From contig SXMG01000090.1 in assembly GCA_005778835.1 (NCBI GenBank), positions 1-50,602 on the forward strand: a DNA stretch of 50,602 nt. The letters run 5' to 3'. Under the pieces are notes generated by a model. That model did no database searches, was not told the origin of the DNA, and was given only the letters and a program-made list of their open reading frames with translations. This document shows, in pieces, positions 16,962 through 24,431 of this stretch (within the stretch, counting starts at the first letter, position 1; each line of letters opens with the position of its first letter). Source of the DNA: Actinomycetota bacterium. GTDB lineage: Bacteria > Actinomycetota > Actinomycetes > Actinomycetales > Microbacteriaceae. A program made the position numbers and the translations under genes.

Positions 16962-18008
16962 TCAGCGCGACGCCAGCGCCAGCAGCACGTCGGCGTTGCT
17001 CGGGTGAGGCGCGAGCACACCGCGCTCGATGCGCCGGGCGACCTCGACGAGGGCGTCGTTGGCCGGGGTGGCGATGCCGAGTTCGGCACCCCTCCGCGCG
17101 ACGAGGCCGTTGAACTGCTCGGCCTCGCTGCGACGGCCCTTGCGCCAATCGTGCAAGACGGTGGTCGTCGTGCTCGGCAGCACGAAACCCGCATAGAGAG
17201 CATCCAGCAGCACCTCGACGAGCGCATCGACGCGTGCGACGTCGTCGTCGTCGAGGCCGAAGATCGGCAGGACCGCCCGGCCGTCGCGCACGCCCACCTC
17301 GAGGGCCTCGTTGCCGGCGCGCACCATGAGCTCGCGCATGCCCGGGGTCTCCAGTGCGGCGATCATCGGCAGACCGAGCGCGGCGGTCGACACGAGCGTC
17401 GTGCAGTTGCTCACGAGCTTCATCCACTTCGCCGACAGGATGTCGTCGACGATCGCCACGGTGCCGGCATGCTCGAGTACCGCGGCGGCTTCCGCCAGTC
17501 GCGGATGGCCGTCGGCAGTGAGCGCGCCGAGGGCGAACCACGACCGATCGGCGGGCGTGTGGCGCATGACAACACCGGGCTCATCCATCTCGCTGGAGAC
17601 CTCGATGACGCAGCCGAGGGTGCGGTGGGTGCCGACGACCTCGGCGATCGTCGTCGCCGTCATCCCGTTCTGCACGCCGATCAGCAGACCGTCGGCGGCG
17701 AGGTGCGGTTCTATGAGCCGCGCGGCCCACCCGGCGTCGTACGCCTTCATCAGCATGAGCACGATGTCGAACGGTTCGCGGAGAGTGGCGACCTCGCACA
17801 GGTGCAGGGTCGGAAGGCGCGTGACCGTCTCGCCGCCCGGCATGACCACGCGCAACCCGTCGCGGCGGATGGCCTCGACGTGCGCGGGCCACTGCTCGAT
17901 GAGGGTCACGTCGACGCCCGCACGAGCGAGGTCGGCGCCGATGCCGCCGCCGTTCGCGCCCGCCCCGAGTACTGCGACCCGCAGCGGCCGCTGCTGGTCA
18001 CGCGTCAT
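16962..18008 (-). CDS. Ketopantoate reductase (ApbA/PanE) family oxidoreductase, copy 2
   Basis: 348 residues from ATG 18008, which overlaps the upstream paralogue's stop codon by 4 bases (ATGA). An open frame continues upstream to 18470 but that stretch has no similarity to the family. The Rossmann loop is VLGAGANGGGIGADLARAG; VQNGM is present; SAKWMKLVSN holds the catalytic Lys and HDWRKGRRSEAEQFNG the Glu. The second family Asn is again replaced (N-CTT-L). It is clearly related to copies 1 and 3 (LIEQWPAHVEAIRR, LREPFDIVL, KAYD.GWA). Probably an NAD(P)H-dependent reductase of a 2-oxo acid or similar carbonyl. Confidence 0.85.
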   Translation of the reverse strand: MTRDQQRPLRVAVLGAGANGGGIGADLARAGVDVTLIEQWPAHVEAIRRDGLRVVMPGGETVTRLPTLHLCEVATLREPFDIVLMLMKAYDAGWAARLIEPHLAADGLLIGVQNGMTATTIAEVVGTHRTLGCVIEVSSEMDEPGVVMRHTPADRSWFALGALTADGHPRLAEAAAVLEHAGTVAIVDDILSAKWMKLVSNCTTLVSTAALGLPMIAALETPGMRELMVRAGNEALEVGVRDGRAVLPIFGLDDDDVARVDALVEVLLDALYAGFVLPSTTTTVLHDWRKGRRSEAEQFNGLVARRGAELGIATPANDALVEVARRIERGVLAPHPSNADVLLALASR

Positions 18009-19036
18009 CGCGAACCACCGGCCAGAAGCTCGTCGAGCAAGTGGATGCCCCGCTCGAGCTCGCCCCGCTCGATCTTCTCGGCGAGCGCGACGACGTGCGC
18101 GTTGACGGGAGCACGATCGCCGGCAGCGGCCAGCACGTCGACCACGAGGCCGTTCAGTTCGCGGTACTCCGACCGTCGACCCTTCATCCAGTCCTGCAGC
18201 ACCGTCGTGCGCGTGTCCGGCAGCGAGTACTTGTCGAGCACTTCGCCGAGCAGCCGAGCAGCGTAGCCGTCGGGGTCGGTGAGTTCGTCGTCGCTCAAGC
18301 CGAAGATGCTCACGAGCCGGCTGCCGTCGGCGAGTGCAGCCCGTGCCGCCTCGGCCCCGCACACGATCATGAAGTCGTGCACTCCCGGCAGCCGGACGGC
18401 GTCGGCGAGCGGGAGGTCGAGGATCGCGGAGGGCACGAGCTCGCCAGCGTTGGCGACGAGCTTCATCCACTTCGACGAGCGGATGTCGTCGGAGACCTCG
18501 ACAGTGCCGGTGCAGCTCATGATCTCTCTGACCTCGTCAGCGCGAGCATGGGCGCGCGGGTCGGTGCCGCCCACCGCGAACCACGAGTCGGCCGGGGCGT
18601 TCTGCCGGTTCACGATGCCGGGCTCGAACATGTTCGACGCCATCTCGATCACGGCCCCGAGCGTGCGATGCGCTCCGACAGCCGCGGCGATGTCGTCCAT
18701 GGTCATGCCGTTCTGCACACCGACGACGACGCCGTCGTCGGCAAGCAGTGGCGCGATCAGTGCGCACGCCCACCGGGTGTCGTAGGCCTTCACGAGCAGC
18801 AGCACGATGTCGAACGGCTCGCGCAGGGTCGCGACATCGCAGAAGTGCACGGGCTGGGCTGGCGTGACGACCGTCTCGAGTGGGAGCCGCACTTCGATGC
18901 CACGCCTGCGCATGGCGTCGACGTGGGCGGGCCACTGCTCGATGAGGGTCACGTCGTGACCGGCGCGGATCAGGTCGGCGCCGATGCCGGCCCCTTGGGC
19001 TCCCGTGCCGAGAACGGCTATACGGGGTCTGGTCAT
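18005..19036 (-). CDS. Ketopantoate reductase (ApbA/PanE) family oxidoreductase, copy 3
   Basis: 343 residues from ATG 19036, which has AAGGAGG 7 bases upstream and directly precedes the Rossmann loop (MTRPRIAVLGTGAQGAGIGADL). An in-frame start 12 codons earlier lacks a ribosome-binding site. Conserved family elements: VQNGM, SSKWMKLVANA with catalytic Lys, QDWMKGRRSEYRELNG with Glu; the second Asn is replaced (N-AGE-L). It is the first gene of a two-gene unit with copy 2, so the two may work as a pair or hetero-oligomer, though that is a guess. The upstream region contains operator site F. Confidence 0.85.
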   Translation of the reverse strand: MTRPRIAVLGTGAQGAGIGADLIRAGHDVTLIEQWPAHVDAMRRRGIEVRLPLETVVTPAQPVHFCDVATLREPFDIVLLLVKAYDTRWACALIAPLLADDGVVVGVQNGMTMDDIAAAVGAHRTLGAVIEMASNMFEPGIVNRQNAPADSWFAVGGTDPRAHARADEVREIMSCTGTVEVSDDIRSSKWMKLVANAGELVPSAILDLPLADAVRLPGVHDFMIVCGAEAARAALADGSRLVSIFGLSDDELTDPDGYAARLLGEVLDKYSLPDTRTTVLQDWMKGRRSEYRELNGLVVDVLAAAGDRAPVNAHVVALAEKIERGELERGIHLLDELLAGGSR

Positions 19037-19085
19037 GGAAGAGCCTCCTTGCTCTGGCTGGCACTGTGTCACGTCGACTCCGCCC

Positions 19086-19102
19086 GTTCAGTCCGACAGA
19101 AC
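19086..19102. promoter_or_regulatory. Operator site F: GTTCA-N7-AGAAC
   Basis: One mismatch from GTTCA-N7-TGAAC (centre GTCCGAC). It lies 50 bp upstream of ATG 19036 on the minus strand, in the divergent region between the paired reductase genes and the alcohol dehydrogenase operon. Confidence 0.45.
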
Positions 19103-19180
19103 GAACTGGGTGCGTCTGCCCCTCGTGCCGGGGGAGCACACGCCGGAATGTGGCACTTGCAGGGGCGGCGACCCCCGTGT

Positions 19181-19197
19181 GTAAAGTATGGCTGAAA
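19181..19197. promoter_or_regulatory. Operator site D (degenerate) with -10 candidate
   Basis: GTAAA-GTATGGC-TGAAA, three mismatches in the arms but with a centre (GTATGGC) like those of the better sites. TAAAGT (19182-19187) or TATGGC (19187-19192) may be the -10 box for the plus-strand operon. The leader continues with AAAGGAGAG before GTG 19215. Confidence 0.3.
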
Positions 19198-19214
19198 CTC
19201 AAAGGAGAGTCAGC

Positions 19215-19313
19215 GTGAACACTATCGACCCGGCGCCATCGCGTCGACCCCTGCGTCGACGAAGCGGCCACTCCTGCGCAGCGCAGCGCAACGGAGGTCG
19301 AGCTCGCGCATGA
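19215..19313 (+). CDS. Putative 32-residue leader peptide, coupled to the alcohol dehydrogenase gene
   Basis: A 32-codon frame starts with GTG 19215, 5 bases after the strong AAAGGAGAG, and its TGA overlaps the dehydrogenase ATG (ATGA). The product (starts MNTIDPAPSRRPLRRR) is Arg-rich, with no recognised domain. The dehydrogenase's own GGAGG is 12 bases from its ATG, rather far, so ribosomes finishing the leader may re-start on it. It could be a translational-coupling or regulatory leader, or a chance frame; codon use is not informative at this length. Confidence 0.35.
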   Translation: MNTIDPAPSRRPLRRRSGHSCAAQRNGGRARA

Positions 19314-20365
19314 GAGCGCTCGTGTTCCGTGGGGCGGCAGGCGCTGAGGTCGAGAGCATCCCGGTACCTGTGCCCGGGCCCGGTGAGGTGCTCGTGCGCG
19401 TCGCCGTGTGCGGCGTGTGCGGCAGCGATGCCGCCGAGCTCGATCACGGGCCGACTCTCACCTCGCCCCCTGTCGTGCTCGGTCACGAGTTCGCCGGAGT
19501 CGTCGAGTCGGTCGGCGCGGGCGTGTCGACGCTGGCGCCCGGAGCGCGCGTCGTCTGCGGAGCTGGCATCTCGTGCGGCGAGTGCCGGCCGTGCTCGCAG
19601 GGCCGCACCAACCTCTGCGTGCAGTACCGCACCGCAGGACTGCAGATCGACGGCGGCCTCGCTGAGTACGCCGTCGTGCCAGCATCGACGCTTCTCGACG
19701 TGACCGATTCGGGGCTGCCGCTCGACACTCTCGGTCTCGCGCAGCCGATGTCGATCGCCGTGCACGCCGTGCGGCGCAGCGGGCTGCGCGAGGGCGATGA
19801 CGCGATCATCGTGGGTGTCGGAGGCATCGGCGCATTCCTGACCGTCGCTGCCTCGGCGCTGGCGGCGCGGGTGCTCGTCGTCGATCTCGATCCCGAGCGG
19901 CTCGAACTGGCGCTGCGCCTCGGAGCCGACCACGTCATGAACGCGCGTGAAGGATCGCTCGCCGACCGCATCGAGTCGCTAGGGCTCCACCCCGATGTTC
20001 TCTTCGAGGTCAGCGGCACCAAGCCCGGGCTCGACTCGGTGCTGGGCGCCGCGCGACCAGGCTCGACCATCGTGCCGCTCGGCATTCAGCGCGACGACGT
20101 CGCGGTGCCCCTCGCGCAGTGGACGGTGCGCGAGTACACCGTGATCGGTACGAACGCGCACGTGTTCGCCACCGACCTGCCCGACGCGGTTCGACTGCTC
20201 GCGACGAGAGACGACTGGAGCGACATCGCCCCGCTCGTGATCCCGCTCGACGACGCGGTCGCCGACGGCATCGAGCCGATCCGAACCGGCACGGCGCACC
20301 GCATCAAGACACTTGTCGACCCCACGATCCGGGCCGCGCGAGCGGCCGATCACCGAAGGAGCTGA
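19310..20365 (+). CDS. Zinc-dependent alcohol/polyol dehydrogenase (MDR superfamily)
   Basis: 351 residues. GroES-like catalytic domain: CGVCGSDAAELDHG with the first zinc ligand Cys, GHEFAGVVESVG with the His-Glu pair, and a structural-zinc loop CGAGISCGECRPCSQGRTNLC with the four Cys. Rossmann domain: IIVGVGGIGAFLTVAASAL and VLVVDLDPERLELA, where the Asp suggests NAD preference. The segment normally reading EP(L/M) is AQPMSIAVHAV, so the usual Glu near the catalytic zinc is Gln. Related enzymes act on threonine, sorbitol or butanediol. The ATG overlaps the leader frame; the amidohydrolase gene follows 3 bp after its stop. Confidence 0.87.
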   Translation: MRALVFRGAAGAEVESIPVPVPGPGEVLVRVAVCGVCGSDAAELDHGPTLTSPPVVLGHEFAGVVESVGAGVSTLAPGARVVCGAGISCGECRPCSQGRTNLCVQYRTAGLQIDGGLAEYAVVPASTLLDVTDSGLPLDTLGLAQPMSIAVHAVRRSGLREGDDAIIVGVGGIGAFLTVAASALAARVLVVDLDPERLELALRLGADHVMNAREGSLADRIESLGLHPDVLFEVSGTKPGLDSVLGAARPGSTIVPLGIQRDDVAVPLAQWTVREYTVIGTNAHVFATDLPDAVRLLATRDDWSDIAPLVIPLDDAVADGIEPIRTGTAHRIKTLVDPTIRAARAADHRRS

Positions 20366-20368
20366 ACC

Positions 20369-21799
20369 ATGCGCACTCTCATCACCCAGGCCGCGATCGT
20401 CTCGATGGACGACGCCATCGGCGACCTGCCGCGCGGCGACATCCTCATCGAGGACGGAGTCATCGTCGCTGTCGCGCCATCGATCGACGCCGCCGACGCC
20501 GAGATCATCGACGGGTCGACCATGATCGCGATGCCGGGAATGGTCGACACCCACCGCCACACCTGGCAGACCGCGCTGCGCGGTATCCTCGCCGACGGCA
20601 ACATCCCCGACTATCTGCGCGGCATCCGGCTGCAGATGGCGCCGCGCTATCGGGCCGACGACATGTACGCCGGCAACTACGCCGGTGCGCTCGACGCCCT
20701 CAACTGCGGCGTCACCTCGCTTGTCGACTACTGCCACAACATCCTCGACCCCGACTGCGCGCACGCAGCGGTGACCGGGCTGCGCGACGCGGGCATCCGC
20801 GGCCTGTACGGTCACGGCCTCACGCCGATCACGAGCAACACGTGGAGCGAGAGCAAGGGAGGTTCGGCCGCAGACTCCGACCCCGCGGATCTCGAGACCC
20901 GGGCGCGGCTGGCGCGGAGCATCCGCGACGAGTACTTCTCCTCTGACGGACTGCTGCGATTCGGCATCGCGCCGCAAGAGCTCGCCATCGCGCCCGTCGC
21001 GACCGTGCAGGCGGAGTTCGCACTCGCTCGCGAGCTCGATGCGCGCATCACTATGCACGCCAATCAGGTGATGGTGCGGCAGCTCTTCAAGGACGTCGAA
21101 GTGCTGCACGAGAACTCGTTGCTGGGCGACGACCTTCTCCTCGTGCACTGCACGTTCAACACGGACGACGAGTGGCGCATGCTCGAGGGCACCGGAACGA
21201 TGGTCTCCGTCTGCGCCGAGACAGAGATGCAGATGGGCATGGGCTACCCCGCCATCGCCGAGGTGACGAAGCACACGCCCGGCCCGAGTCTCGGCATCGA
21301 CTGCGTGAGCGGAGACAGCGGCGACATGATCTCGCACGCGCGCCTCGTGCTGCAGGCGAGCCGCTATCGCGCGGACGAACCGGGCTACCAGCAGTGGGTC
21401 GCGCCGCAGACGATGTCGTGGACCACGCGGGATGCCCTCCGCTGGCTCACCATCAACGGCGCACACGCGGCCGGGGTGGGCGACCTCGTCGGCTCCTTGA
21501 CCCCCGGAAAGCGCGCCGACATCGTGCTGCTCGAGATGGGCGGCATCAGCCAGGCCGGCTGGAACCGCAACGACCCCGCGGGCGCGATCATCGCCCAGGC
21601 TCACGCCGGCTGCGTCGACACGGTGCTCGTCGACGGCCGGGTGGTCAAGCGCGGAGGAGTGCTCGTGCACGTCGACCTGCCGGCGGCTCTGCGCACGCTC
21701 GATGAGTCGCACCAGTACCTCTATGAGCAGATGGAGCAGCACGGAGGCTTCATCCCCCAGCCCCCGATCGACATTCCGCTCTACCGCGACCGCGCCTGA
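20369..21799 (+). CDS. Metal-dependent amidohydrolase/deaminase, copy 2
   Basis: 476 residues. Metal ligands: His62 and His64 (DTHRHTWQTALRG), His230 (ITMHANQVMV), His260 (LLVHCTFNTDD) and Asp311 (LGIDCVSGDSGDM). The N- and C-terminal strands of the composite beta-sandwich are present (LITQAAIVSMDD; LVGSLTPGKRADIVLLE). AAGGAGCTGAACC precedes ATG 20369. It is transcribed with the alcohol dehydrogenase just upstream, suggesting consecutive steps. It shares with copies 1 and 3 the unusual HRHxWQ signature and the motif NGAHAAG or GGAHTLG before the terminal strands; the three may act on related heterocycles or pathway intermediates. Confidence 0.88.
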   Translation: MRTLITQAAIVSMDDAIGDLPRGDILIEDGVIVAVAPSIDAADAEIIDGSTMIAMPGMVDTHRHTWQTALRGILADGNIPDYLRGIRLQMAPRYRADDMYAGNYAGALDALNCGVTSLVDYCHNILDPDCAHAAVTGLRDAGIRGLYGHGLTPITSNTWSESKGGSAADSDPADLETRARLARSIRDEYFSSDGLLRFGIAPQELAIAPVATVQAEFALARELDARITMHANQVMVRQLFKDVEVLHENSLLGDDLLLVHCTFNTDDEWRMLEGTGTMVSVCAETEMQMGMGYPAIAEVTKHTPGPSLGIDCVSGDSGDMISHARLVLQASRYRADEPGYQQWVAPQTMSWTTRDALRWLTINGAHAAGVGDLVGSLTPGKRADIVLLEMGGISQAGWNRNDPAGAIIAQAHAGCVDTVLVDGRVVKRGGVLVHVDLPAALRTLDESHQYLYEQMEQHGGFIPQPPIDIPLYRDRA

Positions 21800-21837
21800 C
21801 GCGGCCCCACTGAACACCGCAGCCCCGATCTGGGCTG

Positions 21838-21858
21838 TTGTTCAACTATGATGAACAA
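21838..21858. promoter_or_regulatory. Operator site E: TTGTTCA-N7-TGAACAA
   Basis: The best copy of the motif, with perfect 7-bp arms (21838-21844 and 21852-21858) and centre ACTATGA. TATGAT (21847-21852), a near-consensus -10 box, lies inside, so a bound repressor would block polymerase. No good -35 is visible 17 bp upstream. Confidence 0.7.
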
Positions 21859-21873
21859 AAGTGTAAGCAAGGC

Positions 21874-21903
21874 TTGACTAGCGTTCAGTCACACTTCTAC
21901 GAT
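21874..21903 (+). promoter_or_regulatory. Candidate second promoter for amidohydrolase 3
   Basis: -35 TTGACT (21874-21879), 18-bp spacer, -10 TACGAT (21898-21903). The -35 overlaps a small inverted repeat TGACT-N7-AGTCA (21875-21891) with the same arm-spacing as the operator family but different arms. The predicted leader to ATG 21976 is about 65 bases. Confidence 0.45.
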
Positions 21904-21967
21904 GACGGCAGTACACCACGACGCGATGCGGCGCCCCTGGGCGACGTGTCGCCCGATACAGGAGTCA

Positions 21968-21979
21968 ATGACGACATGA
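21968..21979 (+). other. Possible 3-codon minicistron before amidohydrolase 3
   Basis: AGGAG (21960-21964) is followed by ATG ACG ACA TGA, whose stop overlaps the amidohydrolase ATG 21976 as ATGA. It is short enough to be chance, but it repeats the layout seen at 19215, 30595 and 50081. Confidence 0.15.
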
Positions 21980-23361
21980 GCACCCGTACCCTGCTGCGTG
22001 GCGGCACTGTGATCACCTCGGCGCGAGCCGGCGAGGTCCTCCCCAACACCGACATTCTCATCGGCACCGACGGCACCATCGAGGCCATCGGCCACGGCCT
22101 CGACGCCGCCGATGCCGCGGTCATCGACGTGACCGGTCGCATCGTGCACGCTGGCTTCGTCGACACCCACCGCCACACCTGGCAGTCGGTCGTGCGGCAC
22201 GTCGCCTCCGACTGGTCACTGACCGAGTACCTCGCGGGCCTGCACACGGGGCTCAGCAAGTACTTCCGCCCCGAAGACACCTACACCGGCAACTACCTCG
22301 GAGCCCTCGAGGCGCTCGATGCGGGCATCACGACGCTCGTCGACTGGTCGCACAACCTGGCGACGCCGGCACACGCGGATGCCGCGGTGCAGGCGCTCAT
22401 GGACACCGGAATGCGAGCGGTCTTCGCGCACGGTGGCGGCGCGCAGCAGTGGGGCGCGCTGCCGTCGACCAACAACCACCCGGCGGAGGACGCGCGCCGC
22501 GTGCGCGACCAGTACTTCAGCTCGGACGACCAGCTGGTGACGATGGCGCTCGCCCTGCGCGGTCCGCAGTTCGTCGTCCCCGAGGTCAACACGCACGACT
22601 TCCAGTTAGCGAAAGATCTCGACCTGCGCGTGACGATGCACGTCGGCGACGGCTACTGGGGCAAGTCAGGCCCGGTCCGCAAGCTGAAAGAAGAGGGCCT
22701 GCTCTCTGACCGCATCACCTACGTGCACTGCAACACGCTCGGAGACGACGAGCTCGACATGATCGCCGGTTCCGGAGGCACCGCTTCGGTCTCGCCCGAT
22801 GTCGAGATGCAGATGGGTCACGGCTACCCGGCGACCGGTCGCCTGCTCAAGGCGGGCATTCGCCCCACCTTCTCGATCGATGTCTGCAGCTCGAACGGCG
22901 GCGACATGTTCGGCACGATGCGCACCGCGATCGGCATGCAGCGGGCGCTCGACAACGCGCCGAGCGTCGAGACCGGCGAGGTGCTGCAGCGCATCGGCCT
23001 GAGCGTCACCGAGGTCATGCAGTTCGCCACCATCGACGGTGCCCACGCGGCCGGTCTCGACCACCGCACCGGCTCTCTCGAGGTCGGCAAGGCCGCCGAC
23101 ATCGTCGTGCTCGACGACCGATCGCTCGCGCTCACCCCGATGAACAACCCCATCGGCGCTGTCGTCTACTCCGCTCACCCGGGCCTCGTGCGCGACGTGT
23201 TCGTGCAGGGTCGCCAGGTCAAGAAGGATGGCGTGCTCGTCGGTGTCGACGTCGCGGCCCTCCGGGCGCGGGCCGAGGCGTCGCGCGACTACATCGTCGG
23301 TGAGATGCCCGAGGCCAAGCTCGACGGCACGTGGCACCCTGACCTGGCCCCGCAGGCCTGA
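21976..23361 (+). CDS. Metal-dependent amidohydrolase/deaminase, copy 3
   Basis: 461 residues from ATG 21976; AGGAG lies 11 bases upstream. The frame is open back to 21838 but that part crosses the operator and promoter. Metal ligands: His65 and His67 (DTHRHTWQSVVRH), His222 (VTMHVGDGYWG), His251 (TYVHCNTLGDD) and Asp302 (FSIDVCSSNGGDM). Normal length and C-terminal sequence (TGSLEVGKAADIVVLDD) for the TRZ/ATZ-type group. The importer genes follow after 5 bp, which ties this enzyme most closely to the imported compound. The substrate is unknown. Confidence 0.88.
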   Translation: MSTRTLLRGGTVITSARAGEVLPNTDILIGTDGTIEAIGHGLDAADAAVIDVTGRIVHAGFVDTHRHTWQSVVRHVASDWSLTEYLAGLHTGLSKYFRPEDTYTGNYLGALEALDAGITTLVDWSHNLATPAHADAAVQALMDTGMRAVFAHGGGAQQWGALPSTNNHPAEDARRVRDQYFSSDDQLVTMALALRGPQFVVPEVNTHDFQLAKDLDLRVTMHVGDGYWGKSGPVRKLKEEGLLSDRITYVHCNTLGDDELDMIAGSGGTASVSPDVEMQMGHGYPATGRLLKAGIRPTFSIDVCSSNGGDMFGTMRTAIGMQRALDNAPSVETGEVLQRIGLSVTEVMQFATIDGAHAAGLDHRTGSLEVGKAADIVVLDDRSLALTPMNNPIGAVVYSAHPGLVRDVFVQGRQVKKDGVLVGVDVAALRARAEASRDYIVGEMPEAKLDGTWHPDLAPQA

Positions 23362-23366
23362 GCGTC

Positions 23367-24404
23367 ATGACTGCCGTTCAGCAGAGCCCGCAGGGTCGGC
23401 CCGAGATCGTCGATCGTGCCTCCCTCGCGCGCACCGTGTGGTCGTGGCCGGGAATGCGTGCTTTCGTGGCTGTGGTGCTGCTGTTCGCGGTGAGCCCGCT
23501 CATCGCTCTCGGCAGTGTCAGCGAGACCGCGATCATCTCGATGCTGCCGTTCGCTGCGCTGACGGCCATCGTCGCGATCGGCCAGACGCTCGTCATCCAG
23601 CAGGGCGGGCTCGACCTCTCGGTTCCCGGGGCAATCACCTTGAGCGCCCTCATCGTCGCCAAGTTCGGGGCCGACGAAGACTGGGGCTTGAGCACCGCGA
23701 TCGTCGTCGCCATCGTGGCGACGTCGCTCTTCGGCATGCTGAGCGGTGTCGTGATCGCGGTCTTCGGTCTGCCGCCGCTCGTCGTGACGATCGCAAGCAA
23801 CGCCCTCATGATCGGTGCGGTTCAGGCGATCTCGGGGGGCTTCAACGCCCAGACGACCGATGAGCTCAGCAGCTTCGCTCTCACGAGAGTGGCGGGGGTG
23901 CCGGTGCTGGCGTGGTTCGCGCTCGTGATCGTGATCGCCGTGCACATCGTGCTCAAGGGCACGCGCGTCGGCCGCCGATTCGAGCTCGTCGGTGAGAACC
24001 CGCGCAGCGCGGCCAACATCGGCGTCGCGACGCGGGGCTACATCATCTCGGCCTACTGGCTCTCGACCGCACTCGCCGCTGCGGGCGGCGTTCTCCTCGC
24101 CGGCCTGCTGCGGTCGCCGACTCTCACGGCCGGCAACGACTACCTGCTGCCTTCGATCGCTGCGGTGGTGCTCGGCGGCACCGCCCTCACGGGCGGCCGG
24201 GGAAGCATCGTCGGCACCGCCCTCGGGGCCCTCTTCCTCGCACAGCTCAGCCAGTTGGTTCAGACCTTCACGCAGGCGACCGCTGTGCAGAACATCGTCC
24301 AGGCGCTCATCATCGGCGTCGGGATTGTCGCCCAGCTCCAGCTGGGCGGCAACAGCGGACGGCTCAAGAGCCTGTTCCGCCTTAACCGCAACACCCATCC
24401 CTAG
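23367..24404 (+). CDS. CUT2-family ABC importer, permease
   Basis: 345 residues, about 8-10 membrane helices, RbsC/BPD_transp_2 family. Family sequences include the helix before QQGGLDLSVPGAITLSALIV, the loop FELVGENPRSAANIGVATRGYIISAYWLSTALAAAGG and LPSIAAVVLGGTALTGGRGSIVGTALGALFL. It would pair with the permease half of the ATPase-permease fusion two genes downstream. Ribosome-binding sequence is weak; the start is 5 bp after the amidohydrolase stop, so coupling is likely. Proteins of this family move ribose, other sugars, nucleosides or autoinducer-2; the substrate here may be a heterocycle or modified sugar. Confidence 0.87.
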   Translation: MTAVQQSPQGRPEIVDRASLARTVWSWPGMRAFVAVVLLFAVSPLIALGSVSETAIISMLPFAALTAIVAIGQTLVIQQGGLDLSVPGAITLSALIVAKFGADEDWGLSTAIVVAIVATSLFGMLSGVVIAVFGLPPLVVTIASNALMIGAVQAISGGFNAQTTDELSSFALTRVAGVPVLAWFALVIVIAVHIVLKGTRVGRRFELVGENPRSAANIGVATRGYIISAYWLSTALAAAGGVLLAGLLRSPTLTAGNDYLLPSIAAVVLGGTALTGGRGSIVGTALGALFLAQLSQLVQTFTQATAVQNIVQALIIGVGIVAQLQLGGNSGRLKSLFRLNRNTHP

Positions 24405-24431
24405 CACCAACGACTCAATGAGGAGTGTGCA

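Noticed and set aside
19979-21817. A 612-codon minus-strand frame opposite amidohydrolase 2
   Set aside because: Shadow of a well-supported metal-dependent hydrolase gene; no start signal.
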